Positions 49,626 through 59,600 of a DNA stretch of 64,000 nt are shown here, piece after piece. The DNA comes from Sergeia podlipaevii (taxonomy: Eukaryota > Euglenozoa > Kinetoplastea > Trypanosomatida > Trypanosomatidae). The notes beneath the pieces are model-generated. The model was not told where the DNA came from and searched no databases. It worked only from the letters and a program-made list of their open reading frames with translations. Every line of letters begins with the position of its first letter. The stretch's first letter is position 1. A program made the translations under genes and the position numbers. Where the stretch lies: assembly GCA_030849805.1 (NCBI GenBank), contig JASANZ010002224.1, positions 1-64,000 on the forward strand. Direction: 5' to 3'.

Positions 49626-51344
49626 CTATGATATCTGAGAATGGCGCACAAACACAGCCTCGAGCGCGTCAGAGATCTCTTTTTTCACATCAGAAAAGCG
49701 AGTAAGCGTCAAGAGTGGGCGGAGCATACCGTCATCTAAGCTGTATACCCACCCATGAACCTCCAGCTCCTCGGGGAACGCGCCAGAGGAGGCGGGTGGG
49801 GACGAAGACAAGGATGATGAGTAACCATTCTTTGCCAATAGTTGAGCCGCGGCTGTGTGAGGCCGCACGTGCACATGACGCCAAGAGCTGCTGCTGCTAT
49901 TGCGGCAAGAGCCGCCGTCGTGATTCATCAAGGCGTTCTGCGCAATCCACATGCGCTGCACAATGCGACAATTCGCGACGTGTGAGAGCTGCTCCAGTAC
50001 GTTCAGCTCACACAGTACATTTAGATGATTTTGAGGCGGCACATCCTGCAGCACGCGTGGCCACCACTTGTTCTTGATCTCGGTTACCTGCATGATCCAG
50101 TGATCGGTGAGCCCAAGCGTTGTCCCCTGCATCGCCGCCGTGACGCCTCCGCACTTGTAGTGTCCGGCTATGATCACATGCTGGACCTTCAGCGAGTCCA
50201 CGGCAAACTGTAAGGCAGAAAGGCAGTTTAAGTCAGAGAGAGCAAATATGTTGGCAATGTTACGGTGCACAAAGACATCCCCAGGATGAAGGCCAATGAT
50301 CTCGTTCGCAGGCACACGGCTGTCGCTGCACCCGATCCATAAGTACTCAGGCTTCTGCTCCTTGGCGAGTTCGGTGAAGTAACGGGGATTAAAGTGGGTC
50401 ACCTCTGCAGCCCATTGCTTGTTGTAGTCTAGCAATGCCTGTACACCACGTCTGCCTGGCTCAAGACGCACCGAGTAGGACGACGAAGTCGTAGATGAAG
50501 GGAGCGCATCCACGCTTGACGAAGAAGTAGCCGCCATGGACATCGAAGCACCAACAGCGGTTTCAGGCGGTGGCGGGGCCGTAATGCGCTGGATCGAGCG
50601 CAACGCGTTTTGAGCAAGAAAGCGTTGCATCTCAGCTTCTGCGCCTTGCTTTGTTTTCAATTGATGATATACAGACAATGAGGATGAAGAAGAAGAGGGG
50701 CATAACGACTGCGCTCCACAACCACTACCACTAGTGCTGGGAGATGCTCCTTTATCCTCCCTTCCTAGAGCCCGTGTGGTGGGAGCAACAGAGGTGTCTC
50801 GGTGGGGTTTGATCTGCATTGCAGCTGCTTCCTCGTTAAGGATTCGCCCAAACTCAGTACGACCGTTGGTGGTCTCCCCCTCCCCCTCCCCTGCGTTTTC
50901 ATGTGCGTGTGAGTCCCAGTGGTTCTGGTGCCCATCCTCGGCGCAGCAAGTAGGAGGAGAAGAAGAAGAAGAAGAAACGGAAGTAAACCTCCCTGTGACA
51001 GCTATCGGAACACACCCATCTTCTTGTTGACTCGCAGTCTTTTCAACGTCCGTAAAGCGACTCACAAGCGCGCCATGGCCAGTTTTCATGTCCATAGACG
51101 CGAGTGTATCATTCCTGGTGGTGGTGGTAGTGCTGGTGCTACTGCTGCTGCCTGTGCCATCAGTGGTAGTACCGCTGTTACTGTATAGTCCAGAACAAAA
51201 GCGTGCGCTTGTCAAGATCGTAGCGGGAGTAACAGCAGCAGCAGCAATAGTGGCGACCGTAGTCACCGTCATCGTCGTCGGTAGTGGCAACAGTGAGCTT
51301 CGGCCGAGGGGGCAGCAGAGGCTGCGGCGTACCAGCACCCGTTG

Positions 51345-51347
<3 letters not shown>
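49626..51347 (-). CDS. Beta-class carbonic anhydrase, probably mitochondrial (copy 2)
   Basis: 573-aa paralogue of the enzyme at 43698-44936. The catalytic core is complete: CSDSR with Cys340, Asp342 and Arg344, and GHYKCGG with His396 and Cys399; the Cys-to-His spacing of 56 residues equals that of copy 1. The ATG at 51347 gives MQRVLVRRSLCCPLGRSS, an Arg-rich, acid-free start typical of a mitochondrial presequence. The frame continues upstream only through a CA microsatellite and AT-rich DNA, so that extension is rejected. A Ser/Thr-rich stretch of about 280 residues precedes the core, and a Ser/His-rich insert (about 450-500) before the C-terminal block is absent from copy 1. The shared ends (LEVHGWVYSLDDG / VEIHGWVYGLEDG) show common ancestry. 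Confidence 0.95.

Positions 51348-51390
<43 letters not shown>
51348..51390. repeat. GT/CA microsatellite abutting a start codon
   Basis: Perfect GT run (CA on the transcribed strand) directly upstream of the ATG at 51347 of carbonic anhydrase copy 2. It is placed to be in the 5' UTR. Confidence 0.9.
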
Positions 51391-51391
<1 letters not shown>

Positions 51392-52045
51392 CTCTTCCTT
51401 TTGATGTTATTTGTAAAATGTTTTCGTTTTGATTATAGCAATAGTAGTGCCCTAATATATATATATATATAGAAAAAGCATATAAGAAAAATACCTTTTG
51501 AGTAGAAGTAACTTCAAGGAAAAAAGAAAAAAACACGGTATTGTATATATATGGTAGGTTGTGAAGGTACCTCTACCGATCGATTCCAAAAAAAAAAAAA
51601 TTAGAAGTAAAAATTGGACTTTGCGAAAAAACAAGTTGCAGCTTTTGTTGCTGATGCTTGTTGCGGTTTGTTGCAATCCGCGATAAACAAATATGTTTTT
51701 TTAAAATAGAAGCGATATGAACGGAAACACACACTCACTCACTCACTCACAAAAGAAAATCAGGGAGAATATGTATTGCGCGTGTATAGAGAATATATAT
51801 ATATATATGAGCTAAAACGACTAGCTATTAGTCCGGATAATAAATAAATAAAAAATGTATGGGGAAAAAAAAGGGAGAAGAAAAAATGAAAGAATCTCAC
51901 AAAACAAAAAAAAAGTAGAACACGTATGTATATACTGTCTGTCACTATTATAATTAGTAGTTGTAGTAGTAGTAGTATTGAGCATTACACCATCCACGTA
52001 TTGCCTAAACACCTCCCTCTCTTCCTCTTTCTTCCTTTCTTATCC
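51391..52045. other. AT-rich intergenic spacer
   Basis: No gene seen. Contains AT runs (near 51455-51471 and 51792-51808), a CACT repeat near 51731-51750 and A homopolymers. Confidence 0.65.
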
Positions 52046-55000
52046 TCAGTCCTCGTCTGCATCTGACTCCCCGCTTGAGGCAAACTCGTAGCGCACCGGA
52101 GCAAGCGCTCCACGCTGTAGTCGACACACGTGGCACAGAAAGCAGCTCTGCGCCGCATCACGCTGTGTTGGGGCTACACACGCCTGATGAAACAGCGAAA
52201 AGCACCGAGCACACTCCAGTACACCGTCTTCCTCGCGTACATGGGGGATGACGGGAATATAGTCCAGAAGCGCGCGCAGTCGCTGCTGCTCTTGGTGCAC
52301 TCGCGCTCTCATAGATGAAGAATCAATCTTGTGTAATATGTCAGTGGATGCTTGAGTACGACCCCAACTGAAATCCCCCAAATGTGGCACAGCAGCAGCA
52401 GCAGCAGTGCCTTCGTTCCTCATGTGCCTCCATAGTTCTGCCACGGCACTCTCTCTACCACACTGCTGATGTGGCGACTCATAAAGCAATGCTGCACATC
52501 GATCCATGTCACACTTCTCGAGCACCACCTGAGACACCAATTGGTCAAGAGTCAACTTCCCAATCGCTGAATCCTTCCCACATGCTCTGCTGCTTGATGT
52601 ACTGCTGGCAGCGCAAATGATGGGTAGCCACACAAGTTGCAGCATATGATCTTCTTCTGATATCGCCGTCTCACGGCTGCTACAAGGACCGCCACTGCGG
52701 GCTCCCGTCGTGTTGTTGTTGCTGTTGCCGCTGCTGCTGCTGCTGTGACGGCGATGAAGCTCACAGAAAGACGACGAAGCCAAATGGCTGCTAACGGCAC
52801 TGAGTCTGCGAGAAAGTATTTCTATTATGACCTCTCGTGCTCTGTCGTGCGTCTCTGGAGCAGCAGCAGCAGCAGCGGCAGAAAGATCGGAGTTTGCAGG
52901 AGGAGGAGGAGGAGGAGGAGTAGAAGAGCAAGGAGCTAGAGGGCCGCTGAGTCCGAGTCCTTGTCTGTAAGTCTCTCCATCTTCCCCCGCATCCCCCGCA
53001 GCCTCCTCTCTCGTACTACGACGGCTGTGGTTCTCGATAGGAGACGCACGCACAAGCGCATCGAGAGCTTGATCAAAGCTGACGGCTGTGGTAAAGCTGC
53101 TCCATGCTTGTAGCAGCTTGCTGTCCTCGTCCTCTTCCTCCTCACCGTCTTCCTCTCCGCTACCTGCCTGCGCTGAGTGACAGCCATTGACACTTTTACC
53201 AGCAGTATCAGCAGCAGTAGCACCAACTTCACCTTTAGTAGTCACTCGACGCCGGCAAGACTGGTTTCTATCTGTATGATCGTCTTCATCCACCTTCTCT
53301 TCTTCTTCCTCTTCCGTCCTCCTTCCCCTCTCCCTTCCCCTCTTCATCCACTGCCGCTGCTGCTGCGCCAAGTCGCGCACAAGGGGTTTCATTTGAGCTT
53401 GTAGCACCTGTCTATCGCCCCGCAAGCTTCCCCAGAAGAGTGTTGGCTGAGGCCTCCGCAACGTATCGCACACAGGACAGCACGGCGGAGATGAAGAGGA
53501 AAAAAGCGCACGTGCCTCCTTCACAACGCGGATGCAGAAGGCGACAGTGGACTGTATGAATCGTCGTCTCCTGAGCTCTTCATGGGTGCCGTCGTTGGAA
53601 TCTGGTAAGTCTAAATGAAAGTCTATATGAGCACCGCTGCTGCCACCACTGTGTCTCACAGCAGCAACAGCAGCATCTGCAAGCATCTCGAGAGGGAGCA
53701 CGGACTCCGTGTACACGCCGAGCCACATGGCACAGATAAGAAGTCGCAACCAAAGAAACTCACTGCTCACTAGCCGAGGTGGACGGGGCAGCAGGGATCC
53801 TGAACGCAAGCGAGTAGGAAATAGCATGTGAGACTCAGTAGAAACAAACTCATAGCCAATAGGCGGTGGTGGTGGCGGCAGCGAAGAGACCGTCGAGACG
53901 GATGTTGCAGGCAAAAAATAAAATTGGGGTTCAAGAAACTGCATGCGACACAGACGAGTATACCCACTCCCAAGCTGATTATATAAAGCTTGAGTAAACA
54001 GAAGATACTGCTGCTGTTGTTGCCTCTGTGCCAGGCAAGTCTCCTCCTTCTTCTCCTCTCTATCAAGCGGTTGCTGAAGGCCTTCGTGAGCTATCAAGTG
54101 CCCGCCCTCAAAGGAAGCAGAGAAAGCGTTCGCAGGACCGCTATGATTGAGGTCTGTGTGCGCGGCAAGTGCGTTGGCTTGATATAGCAAAGGACATCGC
54201 ACACAGGCACCTACGCGCTGCCAGTGAAGAAGGCGTTGAGTGTGAGCCGCCTCAGCCGCAAGCGTTACCAAATTGAGACCATTGGCAGTGTGAAAGAGAG
54301 ATTCAGAAGGACACCAGGCATCACCCAGAGCGCTAGCAGCAGCAGCAGCAGCAGCGGAGGCGGTGCCGTGCCCCTCATTGTTTGCGACGGGAGCAGCAGT
54401 GGCACGTGCCATCCACTTCATCCAAATCGTAGCATCATCATCCTCTTCACCGTTGGCATCCTCATCGTCTTCAGCGGCGCCACTACCACCACCACCACCA
54501 CTACCACCAGCTGCGCCACTACCGCTGCCTCCGCTGCCACGGTCCCCCGTCATGCTGCCAGACATCCCAGCAGTTCGTCTGCATAGATCAGCGCGGTACA
54601 AGCCCAAGCTTGCCAATGCCTCTCCAGACATGGTAGCAGCAGACCTATGGCGACCGCCGCCTCCTCCGCGATGCTTTCCCGCACTTGTGCTAGAGCTACC
54701 CTGACGGCTACGCTTTGTGGCTCCCCCTCGTCTCCCCCCGCTTTTTCGCAAGGCTCCCTCCTCAGCCTTCGTCGCGATGAGCATGCTAGTGAACAGCTGC
54801 GGGAATTTAGATCTCTCCACGTCTGTGGTGATGGCGAAGAAGAAGCGTGCTGCAATCATCTCGGCATGAGTGTCGTCTATACTCCCAGACGTAGGCGGTG
54901 GCGTCGTGGCCGCTACTCCCGCAGAAGTGAGGGTTGTGGCCGACGTAGTCGTCGCTGCAACCACAGCGGAAGTAGAGCCAGGAAGAGCAGTGGCTAATGC

Positions 55001-55507
55001 GGGCAACAAGCGAGCGCTACGAGCTGCAAACTTGGTGACGTCTACAATCTTCAGGAGCACGGGCTTGGGACTTCCCAGTCGGAGTGCGGGCCGTCTTGCC
55101 AGCAACACGTTCGCCCTCCGCACCAGCGCTGCCCACACCGCTGGCTCCCGGGCCATGAGTACAGCACAAACACAATACGCAGCCTCTTCCATTCCCAAGC
55201 CACCCTGAGTAATGACGATGGGCACCTGCTGGCTGCTGTGACTGTGACACAGACGATACAATGTCATTGACTGTTGCGCAATCTGACGCGCAAGAGCGAG
55301 CTCCTGTGGTGTCGCATACGCAGCAGAAGTGTCTGAGGTGGATGAGCCCTGTGCGGAGCCAACCAGCGATGAAGAAGACGAAAGCCCCTTGGACCCTGTT
55401 GCCGCTGCTGTCGCCGCTGCTGCAGTGGAAGATTTAAGAGAGTTAAACGGGGCAAGGATGTGCTCTGCAACCGCGACACACATCTGCTGGATGGCACGAT
55501 CCTCCAT
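52046..55507 (-). CDS. Large protein with PHD-like zinc-binding C-terminus
   Basis: 1153-aa protein, family not recognised. A short ordered N-terminal helical part (RAIQQMCVAVAEHILAPFN) is followed by alternating low-complexity and ordered regions: an Ala-rich part, a Gly/Ser-rich part near 330, a CxxC-bearing segment near 677 (PPCCPVCDTL), acidic/basic tracts and a Ser/Asn-rich part. At about 1089-1140 a Cys/His cluster (LECARCFSLFHQAC then CFLCHVC) has the spacing of the second half of a PHD finger; the first CxxC pair expected for a full PHD is not obvious. The protein ends in an acidic tail (GESDADED). If the cluster binds zinc as in PHD proteins, a chromatin or ubiquitin-related role is possible, but this is inference. 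The ATG at 55507 is the first in frame and has no upstream extension. Confidence 0.72.
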   Translation of the reverse strand: MEDRAIQQMCVAVAEHILAPFNSLKSSTAAAATAAATGSKGLSSSSSLVGSAQGSSTSDTSAAYATPQELALARQIAQQSMTLYRLCHSHSSQQVPIVITQGGLGMEEAAYCVCAVLMAREPAVWAALVRRANVLLARRPALRLGSPKPVLLKIVDVTKFAARSARLLPALATALPGSTSAVVAATTTSATTLTSAGVAATTPPPTSGSIDDTHAEMIAARFFFAITTDVERSKFPQLFTSMLIATKAEEGALRKSGGRRGGATKRSRQGSSSTSAGKHRGGGGGRHRSAATMSGEALASLGLYRADLCRRTAGMSGSMTGDRGSGGSGSGAAGGSGGGGGSGAAEDDEDANGEEDDDATIWMKWMARATAAPVANNEGHGTASAAAAAAASALGDAWCPSESLFHTANGLNLVTLAAEAAHTQRLLHWQRVGACVRCPLLYQANALAAHTDLNHSGPANAFSASFEGGHLIAHEGLQQPLDREEKKEETCLAQRQQQQQYLLFTQALYNQLGSGYTRLCRMQFLEPQFYFLPATSVSTVSSLPPPPPPIGYEFVSTESHMLFPTRLRSGSLLPRPPRLVSSEFLWLRLLICAMWLGVYTESVLPLEMLADAAVAAVRHSGGSSGAHIDFHLDLPDSNDGTHEELRRRRFIQSTVAFCIRVVKEARALFSSSSPPCCPVCDTLRRPQPTLFWGSLRGDRQVLQAQMKPLVRDLAQQQRQWMKRGRERGRRTEEEEEEKVDEDDHTDRNQSCRRRVTTKGEVGATAADTAGKSVNGCHSAQAGSGEEDGEEEEDEDSKLLQAWSSFTTAVSFDQALDALVRASPIENHSRRSTREEAAGDAGEDGETYRQGLGLSGPLAPCSSTPPPPPPPANSDLSAAAAAAAPETHDRAREVIIEILSRRLSAVSSHLASSSFCELHRRHSSSSSGNSNNNTTGARSGGPCSSRETAISEEDHMLQLVWLPIICAASSTSSSRACGKDSAIGKLTLDQLVSQVVLEKCDMDRCAALLYESPHQQCGRESAVAELWRHMRNEGTAAAAAVPHLGDFSWGRTQASTDILHKIDSSSMRARVHQEQQRLRALLDYIPVIPHVREEDGVLECARCFSLFHQACVAPTQRDAAQSCFLCHVCRLQRGALAPVRYEFASSGESDADED

Positions 55508-56674
55508 TGAAGCAAACTAACAAACAAACAAAGAAAGAAGGAAGTAATAATAATAAAAGTGCAAAATAGACACAGCAAAATTACAGAGAAACAAAAAAAG
55601 AAATTGCGCGTTGCCAAAAGGTAAAGTTAAAAACTATATATATTCAAAAAAAAAAAAGATCTATCTTCCTTTCTTAAAAAGGGGAAAAAATATGATCAGG
55701 TCAAAGCGGATTCTATTGCTGTTACTACAGCTGTTGCTGCGTGCATGTATGATGTATCAAAAGAAAAAAAATAGATATCTGAATCGCGTAAAGACTTTTT
55801 AAAAAAAAAGTAAATACACTTTTCAAAAAAAAAAAAAGACTTCTTATTTTGTCGATTGATTCCCTGTAGCGTCCTCTTTATAAGAAAAAGAGAAAAGGGC
55901 AGTTGAATTGTGCGTGTTTATGCACACCAGGAGTAAGAAAGGAGATATAAACTAAAAGCAAGAGAGAGAGAGAAAGAGGAAGAGGAAAGTACATGGCGAA
56001 GCTAACGAAAAAAAAAAAGATTCAATATGGCATATAGTCGCTTTCAGAGAATGCAGCGCTAGCTCGTATTCAGTTTTTCTTGTTGCTGTTTTAAGAAAGC
56101 TTTGCGTGTTGTTGTTGGTGGTGGTGATGTTTTGCACTTATTCAGTGTGTCATCATTTCGTTCCGTTTTCCTTTCCCTTCTCCTTCCCTTCGTCCGTATA
56201 TTCTCGATGGCTCGCTCGGTCTAGCTACACAGAAGCTAGCACCAGAAAAAAAAAAAAAAAGCGTGCGTGATGTAGAAACATGGGAGAAGAGAAAAGAAGA
56301 AGATAAAAAGAAAGTAGGACACTAATATTGCGCAATCTACCAATGAAGTTTTCTTGAAGAAAGAAAGTAAAAAAAAAAATCAGAGTGCTCTAGTGTATGT
56401 ATAAAAACATATATGTGTGTGTGCTAGCCAAAAGCAAAACAAAACAAAAAAGGAAACAAGAGGAAGGAAAAGCGCATATTCGCTCTTTTTTTTTCTTCTT
56501 CTCTGCGTCTGTCTCATCTCTCAGTTTGAACAACCTGTTTCTATCGACCTATCAGTCCTCTCTGTGCTAGAGTGCGTGGAGGGTGTCTGCATGCGCATGC
56601 GAGTAGCCTTGTACATTGTGCGTATGTATGTGACCTCCTCCTTCATGATGTCCCTCCCTCCTCCCCCCCCTCTC
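55508..56674. other. AT-rich intergenic spacer
   Basis: No gene seen. Contains A homopolymers, a GA run near 55961-55978 and a C run near 56662-56671 just beyond the 3' end of the next gene upstream. Confidence 0.65.
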
Positions 56675-59600
56675 TTATGATGTCAGAACAACGTTATTAC
56701 GAAGTCGACGAAGTAAGTCACGGGCAGCTGCGTCACTCATGCTTGTAGAGCCGCCACCTACGCCTGCTCCAGAAATGTTCGAAGGCGAAGACGCGTCAAG
56801 GTACGCTTTGCCTATAATGTCCAGGCTGCTGCGCTGTACATGTGGTCGTGACGGTGCCGTGGTAGAAGCAGCAGCAGTTCCGCTGCTAGTCTTCCCTGCA
56901 ACTCCGCGGGGTGACGTGGAAGCCGACGACACCACCCTCGACTTCCGCGCTGACGTCGCGGAGGACAATCGAGAAGTGGTGCTTGCGCTTGTGACGTGCT
57001 GTGTTGCACGGGCCTGCTCCTGCTGTTGCCGCCGCAGCTGCGCCGTACCCCCAGCAAGTTCCTCTTCCAGCTGCCTGTGTCTTTGAGCGCTCTCGCTAAC
57101 CGCGTAGTTAGTCGTCGAGTGACGCAGATGGCCAGCGGTCGTACTCACGGATGACACTACCACGCCAATGCCGCCGTTGTTGTTGTTGCTGCCCGTGGCG
57201 CTGCTGATCATTGCGGATGCTCTACGCGCTGAAGACGACGTCGTTGAAGTGTTCGTAGAATGCCGCTGCTGCTGGCGCCATCTGTCCTGTGGCGGAGAAG
57301 ACGATAAATATGAGAAAGTGCCCGGCGCCTGTGCTGCACTAGCAGCCCCGGACATGGCTCTCGGATTTGGACTACGCCGTGGCGACACCAACGCCTTTGA
57401 AGCGGCTGTATCATGAGAAGCATAGTCCCTTCGCTGCTGCTGCTGCTGGTGGTGTCGGTCTTGCAAATGGCGTGCGTTCTCGTAGCCGCCAACAGCAGCG
57501 GCCGTAGCGGCGGCAGCGGTGTTGCTGCGACCTGGACTACTCACCACAGAAGTAGAAGAATGCGGAAAGACACTGGATCTACTGGGTGCAGTGACGCTAG
57601 CGACCGCCTCGGTGGTCAGCGGACGCTCCCAGACGGGAACGTACGGAGCTGAGTTGATCTCTTCTTCTCCATCTTTGCCTCCTGTAGAAATAGATAGGGT
57701 AGGATGGTAGGCATCAGAAGAGTAATGGCGAGGAGTAATGCCCTCCGCATCGCCTCTCCACAATGCATTCGTGCGATTGCCTTGAGGTATTACTTCACTG
57801 AAGCCAGCAATAGACGCTGTGCCGCTCTCCACTTCACTTGGATTCATTACCACGACATTGGCGTCAGTGGGGTGGTAGGCTGCAGCAGCATATCGCACAT
57901 GAACCTGTTGAGTAGAGGGAAGAGAGAAGAAGGGAGAGGAATATGCCGCCTCCGTTGTTGCGACTCCTTGTGATGACGATTCAGTGGTAGTGGCCGGCGC
58001 ATATAGCGCGCTCGCGTCACCGCCGGCATGTGCGGTGGCGCTTCCATGTTGTTGGTGTGCCAAGGCCCGTGCACTGCGTGTACCCTCACTCCGCCGGCGG
58101 CTCGCCATCCGGCTCCCGTCTGGGTGTATCTCATCGCTTCCCATATTCCTGGGTGTCCCACCAGAGGCGTCGCGCTGCCCCTTCACAGTGGCACCAACAG
58201 CAACAGAAGCAGAAGTCGCTGTCTTAAAATTTTCCCGCAGCTCCTCAAGCGCCTCAAACTGATTTCGAATCCACTCATCGTTGGTCCGCGTGCGCGGTGA
58301 GCGGCGGCCTGAAGCAACAGCACCAGCGCCAGCAGTAGCGGTGGTGGCAGCAGTGAGAACGGAAGGAGAGCGCCGGAGGTGCGGCCCTGTGCTGATAGCA
58401 GAGTACTTACTGTGGCTGCTCCAGTCCTCCCTACCAAGGGAAGACACGACAGGCCGCTTTGGTGTGTGCTTGTCATCCTGCGCCATCACAACTTGCTGTT
58501 GCTGTTGTTGCTGCTGCTGGGAAAGAAACGAAGGTGTAGCAGTGGTAGCGGTAACAGTGGTAGTTGCGGCTGGGCCTTTCTCCTGTGCAATGCCTGTCAT
58601 AGCCCTGTCACTGAGATTTATCTTTTCGCTTCTCGATGCGTGCTCGCGTGGTGGTGTGGAAACGCTTGTGATCATACCAGCAGTATGCTGCAGTTGGATG
58701 AGCGACCCGTACTCCTGCCTCTCCATCATCAAACCACCCCTGATGTCTCTGTGTGATGGTGGTGGTAATGGCTTGGAAATATCGTCTTCATCACCCCCTT
58801 CCGTTCCCTCACCGTCCCTAATCAACGAAACATCTTGCGTCTTGGCAAGCGGTGAAATGCCGAGCTGCGAGAGCGCGCTCCGCTCCACCTCAGCAAGTAA
58901 ATCTCGCCTGGGAACCTCGTCTTCAAGCACACGGTCGCCGTTTCTGACGAATGCGTCATCTTTTCGCGCTGCGTTACTGTTGCCAGTTGCACCGCTCGTG
59001 ACAGTTGCCAGAGCCACCGGCGCGTCCACATTGGACTGGCGATGAACATGTCGCTGGTGGCCCTGCTGGCGATAAGGCTGAATCACTTTTTCAGCCTTGG
59101 AACTGACAAGGGAGTGGCGCAAGGCTTCGTATCCACCTGCGCCACTGGCAGGCAATCCATCCAAATGTGTGTGCGTGAGTTCGTAGAGTTCCAAGATGGC
59201 ATCTAGTTTCTCCTCGCGCTCTCGCAGTTTTGCCTCGCGCACCTCAAGCTCCGAAGGTACGACAGCCGAGCTAACTGGTGTCTCATCTCGGAAATTCATA
59301 AAGGCATTCTTGGTGCTTGCATTATCCAGTTTCAATTGTGGAGAGCGTGTGATAGCGTGCAGTTCCAGCTGCGACTCCTCCGCCATCGCCTTGTAAATCC
59401 ACATAGTGGCGCGCAGTCGGAATGCCTGCAGCTGACTCAAGTGTAGCGCACTCGGCGAGGATACGTTCTTGGTAGCAGAAGACGATGATGACGACCCCTC
59501 CTCCATGCGCTTCACGAGGAAAAGGAACTCAGAGCTCACAGAATTCAATGTCTCGCCAAGCGCCTTCCTCTGCGCTTCAATCACGTCAAGTAATATACGG

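Noticed and set aside
58281..59045. 254-codon plus-strand open frame
   Set aside because: Antisense shadow of the 56675-60745 gene; its content is Cys/Ser-rich by mirror of the Gln/Ala codons.
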